64,000 nt of DNA from Palsa-295 sp963781105 (GTDB taxonomy: Bacteria; Acidobacteriota; Terriglobia; Acidiferrales; UBA7541). Location: contig CAWAED010000001.1 of assembly GCA_963781105.1 (NCBI GenBank), positions 124,001 through 188,000 of the forward strand, in the 5' to 3' direction. This document shows, piece by piece, positions 18,301 to 27,417 of the stretch. The position numbers and the translations under genes are program-made. The notes under the pieces were generated by a model. That model saw nothing but the letters and a program-made list of their open reading frames with translations, did no database searches and was not told where the DNA came from. Position 1 is the stretch's first letter. Every line of letters starts with the position of its first letter.

Positions 18301-18525
18301 TCCACGAATCTGTATTGGGCTCGCTTAGCCGACGAGATGGGCTACGCGCCGGTGACGCTGAATCGCCTGGCGCCCGAGCTCACCGTTCGTATGGTCGCGA
18401 AGATTTTCGCCACCGACCTGAACGACTGGCCGGCGTTGCTTCGCGCCATGCGCGAAACGGGAGAAGAGTTTCGACAGGGCAAGCTTGCGGTGCTGCCGTC
18501 CAATGGTGGTACGACCCAGCCGTAG
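15397..18525 (+). CDS. Large secreted protein of unknown function (acidobacterial type)
   Basis: 1042 aa from the ATG at 15397. I chose this start because a signal peptide follows directly (MKHPLHLSVPLVVVCCVCA); a GTG 45 bp upstream would bury it. After a low-complexity Gln/Ala-rich linker (about 35-55), the rest is a long, mostly alpha-helical soluble sequence with no catalytic motif that I recognise. Cysteines are few. It is followed 81 bp later by a VWA-domain gene on the same strand, and the two are probably co-transcribed. Similar large exported proteins beside VWA proteins occur in Acidobacteriota from memory, but I cannot assign a role. Confidence 0.75.
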   Translation: MKHPLHLSVPLVVVCCVCASLGSAVRCANSFQISPTQAQEAQSHEPATATIPGPLRSFLRMAGVSQKVSPDEVMPMLARNVFIVGYEGTGATGHATEFLILLRRYVEQARELAALAGTGGVIQVTNCSDAKNLLAILGYRTRPDCGKSSTFVETADARRAFLTIDSGFPLPELEKTLQGGKPFAYPYPSARVPILLTEADWRAASKYGGNDASGGSLVDVLLHDPSVARLYYAWAHMDPETQATLQRSPGMKKLAPLGTLLDFYGSFILIRSGCVVVPGGPAAEPAWKDLVGANPHSPSEFVPRLLTKDDGWLASYFDSLSRVPPEQQAHFVEPPRLRQYYQALRGKSASPSATASVFRPDPTLLLLITRMQWEPDGEPHIPGNLQAWKTILKQKTVADAAHSANVDTKGWKTSDGLIEVMFALSRLYIDGGPTDAFLTLSEIDAKRPAGHRLSAATVVLMAEKFREFRDQYLIFTEFPELDDASITAFLTTAESVGKIPDHTLRGNAMGIFEANVGLWQILARQGEIAGPKQNESWQEMIKPFAHLSSSDQLFDAGRNSLAQVLRAARGEPRLSQDDIVELMAGPRQTNTEGQRVHRELADRIRLVLDDQHLVSLDTLLALNEGLAAMAHGHAPDNSMLPLAEELTEFQMPRPIFTKSERTEFTTGTYNNRHTDLEMRTDIAKLVESKASGAELEQARGQLVPFLRDTLVGLSYAYYEPPGAQALHNNPLLIRSHDFSGETVIGVAESVWQTPRVFGVGSPAGGGAHLVGSLADLPYVLAQLEQDFIAPENVQALIWPDVTPCVLAGSVLPRWWNVSSTELHAVALYQRAGEELLAASAQNVELRARVMNIFSGRMIPQRAAQLENALQAGQMTEVSSQTTPADTFYLTAEFRRRYPGETTSWGPAGQELQELSNQHAADLDWERLSRDFGVPHPILARTYSRELLNVAPFPMFQGYSSRLLAENWDSTNLYWARLADEMGYAPVTLNRLAPELTVRMVAKIFATDLNDWPALLRAMRETGEEFRQGKLAVLPSNGGTTQP

Positions 18526-18606
18526 GCAGCGCAGCAAGCTCGGGCAATCCACCCGTTGTCCGGCGAGCCTGTGAAAATGAGGCAGCCATTATCATCGAGG
18601 TCCATC

Positions 18607-19686
18607 ATGCTCAAGAGACTCTTCCTATTTCTCGGTTTTTATCTCGCATTTTCTGTTTTCTTTGCAGCACCAGCGATAGCCCAGGAAAATACTCCGCCGC
18701 GCATCAACGTCACTGTGGACTTGGTTCAGTTGAACGTGGCGGTGACCGACAGCAAAGGCAAGTATATTACCGGACTGCATCCGCAGGACTTCGTCGTTAC
18801 CGAGGACGGGATCCCGGAAAGCATCGCCAGGTTTGGTGAAGGCAATGAAACCGTCCGCGCCGTACCGAGCGAGTCCCCGTCAGACGCGAAGCCTTCCGAT
18901 GCTGCTGAGGGCGCGCAGAAGGACGCCGGCGAGCGAGTTTCTGCAAGCGAGCTCTCCTCATTGGTAACAGGCGCCAACGTTTTTGTTTTGTTCGACACCA
19001 GCAACTACATGTACCGAGGCTTTGTGTTTGCGCAGGATGCCATCGCGGATTTCGTTCGCTCGCTCGAGGGCGCGGACAAAGTGGCGTTCTATTCTTACAG
19101 CCGCGACCTTTCCCGCGCCACCTTGCTGACTGCGGACCGCTCGCAAGTCTTGCGCGCCGCGCGTTCCACCGTCGCAGGAGACGACGCCGCGCTCTACAAC
19201 TGTCTCTTGTTGACCGTCCAAGACGCCGCTCACTTTATCGGAAGAAAAGTGATCGTGGTTTTCTCCAACGGGCCGGACAACGCTAGTATGGTGCCGCCGG
19301 AGCAGGTGGCCGAATTGGCGCAATCAACCGGCACAACCATCTACATGGTTAGCACGGAACAAGCGCACCTCGAGCCGATCTCAAACGCCGTGTTTCAACG
19401 CATGACCGCCGCGACCGGCGGCAAAGTTTATTTCGCGAGAAACTGGAAGGACGAACAAAACGCGTTCGCCTCCATCCGCGACGACTTGGCCCATCTCTAT
19501 TCTCTCAGTTACTACCCAAAGCCGAACTCCAACCGTGGCTGGCGCACCATTACCGTGAAGCTCGTGAACGGCCAAAACAAGAAATACCACGTGCGCACTC
19601 GCGCTGGATATCGCCTGCGAAACTCTCGTTATTCGTCGGAGACCGTTTCGGCGACGCAGCCGCAAGCAGGTCCGGCACGACCTTAA
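18607..19686 (+). CDS. Secreted VWA-domain protein (TIGR03436-like)
   Basis: 359 aa from the ATG at 18607, preceded by GAGG at suitable spacing; the N-terminus MLKRLFLFLGFYLAF is a clear signal sequence ending in AIAQ. An N-terminal beta-rich segment (VTVDLVQLNVAVTDSKGKYI, about 35-75) precedes the VWA fold at about 135-330. The metal-binding motif is altered to LFDTSNYMY (DxSxx partly kept), with a later VIVVFSNGPDN strand. This arrangement is the acidobacterial 'VWFA-related' family. It probably acts in the periplasm or at the surface in protein-protein binding. A strong hairpin follows the stop codon. Confidence 0.85.
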   Translation: MLKRLFLFLGFYLAFSVFFAAPAIAQENTPPRINVTVDLVQLNVAVTDSKGKYITGLHPQDFVVTEDGIPESIARFGEGNETVRAVPSESPSDAKPSDAAEGAQKDAGERVSASELSSLVTGANVFVLFDTSNYMYRGFVFAQDAIADFVRSLEGADKVAFYSYSRDLSRATLLTADRSQVLRAARSTVAGDDAALYNCLLLTVQDAAHFIGRKVIVVFSNGPDNASMVPPEQVAELAQSTGTTIYMVSTEQAHLEPISNAVFQRMTAATGGKVYFARNWKDEQNAFASIRDDLAHLYSLSYYPKPNSNRGWRTITVKLVNGQNKKYHVRTRAGYRLRNSRYSSETVSATQPQAGPARP

Positions 19687-19722
19687 GCCACGCGAAAGAT
19701 GACGGCTTGCCCACAACTTGGC

Positions 19723-19744
19723 TTGCGGTCGGAGCCGACCGCAA
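19723..19744. terminator. Hairpin between convergent genes
   Basis: TTGCGGTCGG and CCGACCGCAA form a perfect 10-bp stem with a 2-base loop, 37 bp after the VWA stop codon and 68 bp before the end of the convergent beta-propeller gene. There is no clear U-tract, so intrinsic termination is likely but not proven. Confidence 0.5.
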
Positions 19745-19811
19745 ACCTCTACACGCGCGCGATACCTTCGTCGGAAGAACGCACCCGTGGAGGAAGTCCA
19801 ATTACCGTTCG

Positions 19812-20780
19812 CTAGGACCCGCTTCGATCAAAAACAAGGATTGTGAATTGGCCTGCGCGCAACGACGGGACGAAGAGGCGATGCGTTTTGCTATCGAGTG
19901 CCATGGTTTTCGCGCCTTCCACTGTCTCGATATTTTGGACCGGTGTGTATCTATCGGGGGAGTCCTGACGAAACACGGCGATGCTTCCTCCACCGAGCGA
20001 ATTGAAGATGAGCCTGGTTTCGGGATCAAAGACCGACGCATCCACGTGATCTCCGATGGGGTAGGTAGCAACAATCTTACCTGTGTCGGCGTCCGCAACA
20101 GCCATCACGTGATTACGGCACCCAATGAAAACGCGCCGGTTCTGTGCATCGAACGCCATACTGGAGGGCGATCCGCAAGGAGCCACCGACCAGCGATTTG
20201 TGATTTTAATCGACTTCGAATCTATCTGGACGAGTTCGCTTTTGTCTTCGAGGTTCACCCATAATTTGCCCTCACCGTCCGCCACGGAAAATTCAGGGCC
20301 GCCGCCCAAATCGAGCGTACCAGCTACCGAACCATTCCTGGCATCGATCGCGGTTGTGCTATCGCTTCCGCCGTTCATGGCAAAGACCCTGTTTGTGGCG
20401 GGGTCAAAGACAATCGCGTCGGGCTTCTTGCCGGTCTTCACCTGCGAAATGACTCGCAAGGTTTTTAAATCGAAGATGACTACGGCGTCCGCTTTACCAG
20501 CGCTAATGAATCCCCGTCCGAGTCCGGGAGCCAGCGCAATTCCGTGCACTCCTGGCGTATCTGCGATCGTCCCGACGCTTTTCTGCGTATCTGCATCGAG
20601 AACTTCCACCTGTGTAGCGTGGGAGACATATACGCGCCGCGCGGCCACGTCCACCGTCAGATAATCCCATCCACCCGCGCCCGGCAGCGGGATCTGGTTG
20701 GTCATGCGATATCCCGAAGGACTGCCCGCTGCAACAAACACGCCACACACAGCCAGAATTAGAGAAGAAGACAGTTTCAT
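19812..20780 (-). CDS. Secreted YncE-like beta-propeller protein
   Basis: 322 aa from the ATG at 20780, which has GGAGG four bases upstream and is followed by a signal peptide (MKLSSSLILAVCGVFVAAGS). The body consists of repeated blade motifs of the YVTN/YncE kind (e.g. RVYVSHATQVEVLDADT, RVFAMNGGSDSTTAIDARN, RVFIGCRNHVMAVADADT, RLFVPS), about six to seven in number. Such propellers are periplasmic and bind ligands or proteins. It is the last gene of the minus-strand set starting with the two-component system, 28 bp after the phosphoesterase gene. Confidence 0.85.
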   Translation of the reverse strand: MKLSSSLILAVCGVFVAAGSPSGYRMTNQIPLPGAGGWDYLTVDVAARRVYVSHATQVEVLDADTQKSVGTIADTPGVHGIALAPGLGRGFISAGKADAVVIFDLKTLRVISQVKTGKKPDAIVFDPATNRVFAMNGGSDSTTAIDARNGSVAGTLDLGGGPEFSVADGEGKLWVNLEDKSELVQIDSKSIKITNRWSVAPCGSPSSMAFDAQNRRVFIGCRNHVMAVADADTGKIVATYPIGDHVDASVFDPETRLIFNSLGGGSIAVFRQDSPDRYTPVQNIETVEGAKTMALDSKTHRLFVPSLRAGQFTILVFDRSGS

Positions 20781-20808
20781 ATTGCCTCCGTTGAATGGTA
20801 CGAGAAAC

Positions 20809-21786
20809 TCATTCGCCTTTCGACGACGCAACCGAGCGTTGGCACCGCTCCGAACCAGAATCACGGAACGTCTTGCCGGCTTCAGGGATGAATTCCCAAT
20901 CGTAGCTATTAGGATGGAGCGCCAGCTTCAGCACCCCAAAGGTATCCGCGTTGCGAACCTCGCTGGTTGACAGCGGCGTCGCGAACGGGCGATGGCTCTT
21001 CCCTCCTGTGCCGACAACAAACTCGCGGATGCCGTGCGCTTCGTCGGGTTTGCCGTCCGGATCCTGCGGCGCAAACCGCTCGTAATCGTGGTCGTGCCCG
21101 TTGATGACGACGGCGGATCGAGCGTCATACAAATCTTGCCAAAAAGCTTTCATCTCGAGGTCGTTGCCATGTTTTTCGCCGGAACTGAAGAGCGGCTTGT
21201 GCCAGTAAGCGAGTGTGCACGCGGACGGATGCTGCTGCAAATCCTGGCGCAGCCATTTTTCCTGCGCTGAGTCGAAGTTGCAGCCGCCGACCTCGTCACA
21301 TTCACTATTCAGGACGATGATGTGCCAGGAGCCCAGATCGTAGCTGTAATAGCCGCGCGCCGGATTGCCGGCATTGGCGCCGAAATACTCGAAGTAGGGA
21401 GTGGCGCCGCCGGAATGGAATTCATGATTGCCGACCGACGGACGCGTGCGCGCTTTTTGACGTCCCCAGGTGGGGTCATAACATTTGGCGAACTGCTCGG
21501 CAGTGCCGCTGGGATATGCGTTATCGCCCACGGTGAACACCGTGCCGGGAATCGCCTCGAGGAGTCTGGCCGTCGCTTCGGCGCCGGAAAGGTCAGAGCA
21601 ATCGGCAATATCGCCCGCACCCACCAGGACAGGATCAGCGTCCGCTACCGGCTGCGGAGGCGGCGCCGGCTTCTTCGAGTGTGGCGCAACCACGGAGGAG
21701 CCTGATTGTCTCGCGCCATCATCGGCAGCACAGACAACGCCGCATCCGAGCGCGATGATGACGCCGATGAACACAACTCTTCCCAC
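20809..21786 (-). CDS. Exported calcineurin-like metallophosphoesterase
   Basis: 325 aa from the GTG at 21786, chosen because GGAGG lies five bases upstream and a signal peptide follows (GRVVFIGVIIALGCGVVCA). This also avoids overlap with the TonB gene. The metal-binding motifs are all present in order: GAGDIADCS, VGDNAYPSG, VGNHEFHSGG, AYWHKPLF and INGHDHDYER. This is the purple-acid-phosphatase-like branch of the superfamily, expected to hydrolyse phosphate esters in the periplasm. It lies between a TonB-dependent receptor gene and a beta-propeller gene, suggesting processing of a substrate at or after outer-membrane passage. The substrate is unknown. Confidence 0.9.
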   Translation of the reverse strand: MGRVVFIGVIIALGCGVVCAADDGARQSGSSVVAPHSKKPAPPPQPVADADPVLVGAGDIADCSDLSGAEATARLLEAIPGTVFTVGDNAYPSGTAEQFAKCYDPTWGRQKARTRPSVGNHEFHSGGATPYFEYFGANAGNPARGYYSYDLGSWHIIVLNSECDEVGGCNFDSAQEKWLRQDLQQHPSACTLAYWHKPLFSSGEKHGNDLEMKAFWQDLYDARSAVVINGHDHDYERFAPQDPDGKPDEAHGIREFVVGTGGKSHRPFATPLSTSEVRNADTFGVLKLALHPNSYDWEFIPEAGKTFRDSGSERCQRSVASSKGE

Positions 21787-21835
21787 TCTCGCCTCCGGCA
21801 ACCTGAACTTTGAAACGAGCGCAATGTCCCAACCA

Positions 21836-24800
21836 CTAGAACCTGAATCGCAGCATGAATTGGAGCTGGCGCGCCAAACCGGTGCCGACATTGTCGTTGA
21901 AAAAGTTGTCGTTGTTGTTGTTGTGGCCGTTAATCGTATTGATCTGCCCAAAATTACCGCTCGCCGCAGTCGCGCAGCTGAACGGCGCTGACGACGTGCA
22001 ATTGAAGTCGAGAGTCAAATTGGAGGGATCCGCAAATTGAGTGTGATTAAAAATGTTAAACGCTTGAATGCCGAACTCGACGCTGAATCTCTCTGTCAGA
22101 GGGGTCTCTTTTACGAGTTCGAAATCGATTTGCCAAGCATTTAGAGTGCGAACAAGTCCATTGGATTCATCGCCATAGCGAGTCAGAATGCCACTGTTCG
22201 GATCGACAGGGGGGGCCGCAAAGGCGTTTGGATTGATCAGCTGGTAGCTGTTAGCGGCGGTCGGAGTCATGGTTAGCGGGACGCCAGGGAGTACATCTGG
22301 ACGCTGACTGGGTCCGGAGTTGTTGTCGGGAACTTGATTCACTGGAACGTTCGCGAAAACGGTAAGTGGATGGCCGGTATGCCAAGTACCTATGCCGCTG
22401 ATTTGCCATCCGCCCACAAGCTTTCCAACCGCTCCGCCCGATGTCAGATACTTCTGGTTCGGGCCAAACGGCAGTTTGTAGACGGAGTTCACCACGACGT
22501 TATGGCGAATGTCATAGATGCTCGGACCTCGCTCGCACGGCACGCACAACGCATTCTGAGGCGCATTCGATTCGCCGCCGCCCACATTGCCGTCGTTGAT
22601 GGAATGCGAGTAGGTATAGTTCGCTTGGAATAACCAACCGTTGCTGATTCTGCGCTGCAGGGAAAGCAAGAGGCCTTGATAGCTACTTCCGCCATCGTCT
22701 CTTTTCACGTCTACGTCGCCGAAGAAAGCCTGCTGGCCGGTGGCGATCACGGTGACAGGAAACGCATCGAGCGGCCGCGTGCAATTTGCTCCTCCGGAGC
22801 TCTGATAGAGCGTCTGGTCGCAGAGGTTCTCATAGTTCCGCGCAAAGAGCCGGACGCCGTGCGACCCGAGATAAGAGGCGGAAAACAGGAAGTTGGCGGG
22901 CAATTGGTGCTCAACCGTCAATCCCCACGTTTCGACATAAAGATCGCGGCGATGGCGATAAAGCGCTCGGGGCTGCAGTTCCGACACGGAGGTCGTTCCG
23001 AAATCGGGCGGATCTGTAAGATATCCGGGACCGAAGTGCAGCTGTGGCGGTGTGCCGTTAATCCCGGCGGTTAGCGCCTGTCGTGTGTTGTCACTCTCAA
23101 GAGCGGCATTCTCGTCGTCATTTTGTGCCGCACCAGAATAAATGCCGAAGCCCGCACGTATAACCGTCTTACTGTGTAGCGCCGCGGGCGCCCACGCGAG
23201 TCCAACACGCGGATTCCAGTTCCTGTAATTCGGGTACAGCATAGACGGATTGTTCGGACAATTCGCCGGCTCGGTGAAGATTGCGCGATTGGCCGATCCG
23301 GTTCCGTAACAGCTTCCCTGGAAGTTCTGCAGGTCGAATACGGTTGTGCGATTATGGGCTTCATTCGGCACGCCGTAGTATTCCCAGCGCAGGCCCATGT
23401 TCAAGGTGAGTGTCGGCGTCACTTTCCACTCGTCCTGGAAGTAGGGAAGAATGAAGGTATGGCGCAAGTAGTGAAGGGACCAGGATGATCGGTAGAACAG
23501 ATTGTCGATGTTGTTGTTGATCAGGCTGAGATTGTCCGTATATGTGATGGTGTTGTCGGCCGTGATTCCCTGATTCAAGCGCACGCGCCGATATTCGATC
23601 CCAGCTTTGAAAGTATGCCGGCCATGAGTCCATACCACGTTATCAATATAGGAAAAGGTTGTCCCCACCTCATTGTCGGTGTTGCAATCGTTTAGTGCCT
23701 CGAAGTTGTCGCTGTTTACAGCGAGGGGGAAATTGCAGATCTGCGGATTGTGAAATGGAGAGCGATTAATTCCGAACTTGGCGGTGTTCAGCAAGTTCGG
23801 CGTGAAAGCATGTTCCAAAGCGACGATGTAATTTGCTGGATGATTGAATACACCCTGCTGATCCAGAGCGTTGCCGAGCGGGGCTGTCGTCGCCGCGATG
23901 TCACGTTGAGCTCTGGCGTAAAGTGTAGTGTCCTTTGAAAACTGGTAGTCAAAACGCGCCAGCCAAGTATCCTCGTGGATAATCGTCGTGGGCGCGCTGT
24001 TAAACGCATCAAGTCCCGTGGTGTCGGGATTGGCAGGATCAAAGGGAGCTTGATCGCTAAATGCCGAATCCGGAAAGATGTGGGTGGCTGGACAGCCTAG
24101 CGCTTGATTTTGCGAAACGGCGGACTGCCTCCACGGGTACGCCTGAAGGATCTGACACATCACCGGAGATTTGGTCAAGATAGCCGCTTGCAAACCCGGA
24201 TCGGGGACCGAGGCACTCGTTGTGGCGTTTTGTAATTGCCGTAGGCCTTCGTAGTTTAGAAAGAAGAACGCTTTATCTTTCTTGATAGGTCCGCCGAGGG
24301 TGCCTCCGAACTGGCCGAGACGAAACTCTGGAATTGGGACAGGGTCGATGAACTCCCGAGCGTCGAAAACAGAGTTGCGGATATAACCGAACGCAGTGCC
24401 ATGAAACTCGTTGGTGCCCGATTTTGTTACGACGTTGACCTGACCGCCGGCCTGTGAGCCATACTCTGCGTCATATAGCGCCGAGTCCACACGGTATTCC
24501 GCAATCGCATCTTCCGAAACCTGGAGTCGGGTCGTTGATTTCTGCGCCTGCTCCTGAATTCCGGTTGCGTCCACACCGTCAAAGGTAAAATTGTTGTCAT
24601 CTCGGGCTCGTCCCGCGAACCGAATCGTGCGCTGGTCGCCCCCTCCGTCGTCTTGCGCCCAGGGAGCTAGGATCGTAAGCGTGGACCAATTCCGGCCATT
24701 GGTTGGCAAATTTTCGATTTGATCCGTGCCGATTACGATGGCGCTCTCCGCGGTGCTCCTTTCGTAAGGTTCAGCTTCTGCTACGACCTCGACCCTCTCG

Positions 24801-25195
24801 GAAACCGCCCCGACGGCTAGGGTAGCGTCCAGCGTGCGCGTCTCGCCGACCTGCAGCTCCACCTCTTCGATTTGCTTGGTCTGGAATCCATCGCGCGTGA
24901 CGATCACCGTGTATCTGCCGTGCGCCAGGCCCGGAATACGGTAAAAGCCATGCTCATTTGTGACTCTTTCATCGCCCAATCCCGTGGCGAGCTCGGTGAC
25001 ATGGACCCGCGCCCCGGCGATGGTCCCACCTTTGGCATCAGTGATGGTCCCCTCCAGCGTGGCGCGGTCCGTTTGGGCGCGAGCCGGCCAAGGGAAGAGC
25101 GTGGATACCAAGAACGCGAGCATGCCGATTCGGAGTGCGAATGTTTGGCTAGGTCGTACTGACGCAATTGCTCGGAACAAAGGCTCGGTGCGCAT
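21836..25195 (-). CDS. TonB-dependent receptor with N-terminal carboxypeptidase-regulatory domain (Oar-like)
   Basis: A 1119-aa outer-membrane protein. It has a signal peptide (about 1-40), then a CarboxypepD-regulatory-like Ig fold at about 42-130 (TLEGTITDAKGGTIAGARV). A plug domain lies at about 150-270 (LPTNGRNWSTLTILAP, EYGSQAGGQVNVVTKSGTNE), followed by a long beta-barrel ending in aromatic residues (LMLRFRF). This is the large receptor family expanded in Acidobacteriota and tied to uptake of complex organic matter or peptides. It lies 114 bp downstream of the histidine kinase gene on the same strand, so it may be the regulated target of that system. The ligand cannot be predicted. Confidence 0.92.
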   Translation of the reverse strand: MRTEPLFRAIASVRPSQTFALRIGMLAFLVSTLFPWPARAQTDRATLEGTITDAKGGTIAGARVHVTELATGLGDERVTNEHGFYRIPGLAHGRYTVIVTRDGFQTKQIEEVELQVGETRTLDATLAVGAVSERVEVVAEAEPYERSTAESAIVIGTDQIENLPTNGRNWSTLTILAPWAQDDGGGDQRTIRFAGRARDDNNFTFDGVDATGIQEQAQKSTTRLQVSEDAIAEYRVDSALYDAEYGSQAGGQVNVVTKSGTNEFHGTAFGYIRNSVFDAREFIDPVPIPEFRLGQFGGTLGGPIKKDKAFFFLNYEGLRQLQNATTSASVPDPGLQAAILTKSPVMCQILQAYPWRQSAVSQNQALGCPATHIFPDSAFSDQAPFDPANPDTTGLDAFNSAPTTIIHEDTWLARFDYQFSKDTTLYARAQRDIAATTAPLGNALDQQGVFNHPANYIVALEHAFTPNLLNTAKFGINRSPFHNPQICNFPLAVNSDNFEALNDCNTDNEVGTTFSYIDNVVWTHGRHTFKAGIEYRRVRLNQGITADNTITYTDNLSLINNNIDNLFYRSSWSLHYLRHTFILPYFQDEWKVTPTLTLNMGLRWEYYGVPNEAHNRTTVFDLQNFQGSCYGTGSANRAIFTEPANCPNNPSMLYPNYRNWNPRVGLAWAPAALHSKTVIRAGFGIYSGAAQNDDENAALESDNTRQALTAGINGTPPQLHFGPGYLTDPPDFGTTSVSELQPRALYRHRRDLYVETWGLTVEHQLPANFLFSASYLGSHGVRLFARNYENLCDQTLYQSSGGANCTRPLDAFPVTVIATGQQAFFGDVDVKRDDGGSSYQGLLLSLQRRISNGWLFQANYTYSHSINDGNVGGGESNAPQNALCVPCERGPSIYDIRHNVVVNSVYKLPFGPNQKYLTSGGAVGKLVGGWQISGIGTWHTGHPLTVFANVPVNQVPDNNSGPSQRPDVLPGVPLTMTPTAANSYQLINPNAFAAPPVDPNSGILTRYGDESNGLVRTLNAWQIDFELVKETPLTERFSVEFGIQAFNIFNHTQFADPSNLTLDFNCTSSAPFSCATAASGNFGQINTINGHNNNNDNFFNDNVGTGLARQLQFMLRFRF

Positions 25196-25309
25196 AAGGC
25201 TCTACTCCTGGAACAAGATGCTGGGGCTTGACGCGGTTATTAGGCGCGCCGAATGCGAACGTCGCGTGAATGAGCTTTAATGCCGGGTTAAATAGAGCCT
25301 GAAAATTTT

Positions 25310-26740
25310 TCAGAATGTCGCGGCGACGGGAGACACGTCCGCGGGTAGGGTCGCGGCGCTGTGTGGAATGGGAAGACTTACACGAAATACGGAGCCGATT
25401 CCCATGTGGCTTTCCGCCGTGATGGTGCCGCCATGCATTTCTGTGATCCACCGGGCAATGGCTAGACCCAGGCCGGCCCCCCCGGTGTTGCGCGATCGCG
25501 CGCGGTCCGTGCGGTAGGAGCGCTCGAAGATCAGACTCAGTTCACGTTCGGGAATGCCGATTCCGGAATCGCGGACGAGAATTTGAATTTCGCTCGACGT
25601 CGGCAGCAATTCAATCTCGCAAAATCCACCTTCGGGCGTGTATTGGATGGCGTTATCCAGAAGTATCAGTAGTAGGCGGTCCATGGCGATCGCGTCCGCT
25701 CTCACCCACACGGGCGTGTTCGGCGCTTGGAGCGTGATGCTGAGCTGCTTATCGGCGGCTAGCAGCACCGCGCGCTCCTGCGCTTTTTTCACATGCTCCT
25801 CGAGATCTATTAGATGAAGTTCCATCCCGGTCGTTCCGGCGTCGGCTCGTGCCAGTGTCAGCAGATCTTCCAATAGTTCAGTCGTCTCGACAGAAGTGCG
25901 CAGGATTTTAGAAAGGGCTTCGGTGTACTGGCTCTCCGTTCGCGGCCTGCGCAAGGTGACCTCCGCGATTGTTCGGATAACGGCCACGGGCGTTCGCAGA
26001 TCGTGCGACGCATCCGCCGTGAACCTCGTGATCCTTTTGAACGAGGTTTCAATGCGTTGAAGCATCGCGTTGAGGGTTTCCGTAAGGCGCCGCAATTCAT
26101 CGCGAGCACGAGGCACTTCCAGCCGCCGCGACAGATTCTGCACCCCGATGCGGTCCGCCGTTTCGATGATTCGGGCGACGGGCGCCAGCGACCTGCCGCT
26201 CAGCCAGTATCCTAAAAGCGAAGCAAACAGGATCAACAGCGGCACCGTTCCCTTTTCGATCGCTCGGAAATTATCGAGCGCAAGGTCAAACGGTTCCGTG
26301 GGCACTGCAGCATGAATTTCGAATGTTCGTCCGCCCGCCGCCACCTGCCGCATCGCGACGCGATACTGCAATTGATTCAAATTCGTCGTGAAGAAAGTGA
26401 TCTGGCCATCGCGCAGAGGCGGAAGTGGAACACTCGCCTGAAGAAATTGCCTGGGTTGGTAGAGCCAATTATGGTTTTCGTCCGCCACTTCGAACAACAC
26501 GCCGTTGGGCCACCAACTCGCGAGTTCGGCTAGTTCTTTCTGAACCTTCGCAGTGCCCTTGGGAGCGTTCAACGCCAGCAATTGCTGGAGACTTTGCAGA
26601 TTCACGCTGGAGGCGTTATTCACGGTCACGTCGATACTGCGCTGAAAACCGACGTCACTGATCCAGACAAAGACAGAAAAAGATGCAGCCAGCACCACGA
26701 AATAGAGTGCGGTCAGTCTTGCGCGTATCGTCATATTCAT
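25310..26740 (-). CDS. Membrane sensor histidine kinase
   Basis: 476 aa. It has an N-terminal helix (about 7-28), a periplasmic sensor of about 130 residues, a second helix at about 165-187 (VPLLILFASLLGYWLSG), HAMP (about 187-240), HisKA with the phosphoacceptor His in ADASHDLRTP, then HATPase with the N box (LLDNAIQYTPEGG), G1 (DSGIGIPE) and G2 (GGAGLGLAIARW). The architecture resembles CusS/QseC-type kinases. Its start codon overlaps the response regulator stop (ATGA), so the pair is translationally coupled. The signal is unknown. Confidence 0.93.
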   Translation of the reverse strand: MNMTIRARLTALYFVVLAASFSVFVWISDVGFQRSIDVTVNNASSVNLQSLQQLLALNAPKGTAKVQKELAELASWWPNGVLFEVADENHNWLYQPRQFLQASVPLPPLRDGQITFFTTNLNQLQYRVAMRQVAAGGRTFEIHAAVPTEPFDLALDNFRAIEKGTVPLLILFASLLGYWLSGRSLAPVARIIETADRIGVQNLSRRLEVPRARDELRRLTETLNAMLQRIETSFKRITRFTADASHDLRTPVAVIRTIAEVTLRRPRTESQYTEALSKILRTSVETTELLEDLLTLARADAGTTGMELHLIDLEEHVKKAQERAVLLAADKQLSITLQAPNTPVWVRADAIAMDRLLLILLDNAIQYTPEGGFCEIELLPTSSEIQILVRDSGIGIPERELSLIFERSYRTDRARSRNTGGAGLGLAIARWITEMHGGTITAESHMGIGSVFRVSLPIPHSAATLPADVSPVAATF

Positions 26741-27417
26741 AGCTCAGCCGGAGCACGCATGGAATATCCGACGCCCCGATGGGTATGAATGAGCTTCACA
26801 GGCGAATCGGGTTCTATCTTCTTTCGCAAGAGCCTGACGAATGCGTCCAGCGTGTTTTCCTCTACATCGCGTCGGTTTCCCCACACGGCCGAGAGAAGCG
26901 CGCTGCGGGTGACGACACGGTCTTGATTTCTCACCAGCACCTCGAGCAGCCGGAACTCTGTCAGCGACAGGTAAATCGGTTGGCCGTTGCGAAAGGTGCG
27001 GTGTGACGACACATCTAGAACGAGATCGTGGAGCTCGAGTACTTGCTTAGCTGCGCCCATCGTGCGCCGCCCTAACGCCCGGATGCGTGCCAGCAACTCG
27101 GTGAAGGAGAACGGCTTAGTGAGATAATCATCGGCGCCGGAATCAAGGCCGCACACGATGTCCGAAAGGGCGTCCCGAGCAGTAAGCATCAATACCGGAG
27201 TATTTTGGCTTCTGTGCCGCAATTGCTGCACGACATCAAAGCCACTCTGGTCCGGGAGCATTACGTCGAGCAGAATTAAGTCGAACGAGCACTCTTCGGA
27301 AAGCCGCAGCGCGCCTCTGCCATCTTGCGCAAGCTGAACATCGAGAAGTTCTTCCTGCAATCCGCGCACAAGCGCGGAAGCCATCCCCGGCTCATCTTCC
27401 ACAACCAGGATATTCAT
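26737..27417 (-). CDS. OmpR-family response regulator
   Basis: 226 aa. The receiver domain has the acidic pair E7/D8, phosphoacceptor D51 (LLDVMLPDQSG) and the conserved Lys in LTKPFSFTEL. The C-terminal winged helix (about 130-222) contains the OmpR-type LSLTEFRLLEVLVRN and the terminal HTHRGVGYSM hairpin. It is the first gene of the minus-strand set that continues with the kinase, TonB receptor, phosphoesterase and propeller, and probably controls them. The intergenic region upstream (27418-27541) should hold the promoter; no operator repeat was identified. Confidence 0.93.
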   Translation of the reverse strand: MNILVVEDEPGMASALVRGLQEELLDVQLAQDGRGALRLSEECSFDLILLDVMLPDQSGFDVVQQLRHRSQNTPVLMLTARDALSDIVCGLDSGADDYLTKPFSFTELLARIRALGRRTMGAAKQVLELHDLVLDVSSHRTFRNGQPIYLSLTEFRLLEVLVRNQDRVVTRSALLSAVWGNRRDVEENTLDAFVRLLRKKIEPDSPVKLIHTHRGVGYSMRAPAEL

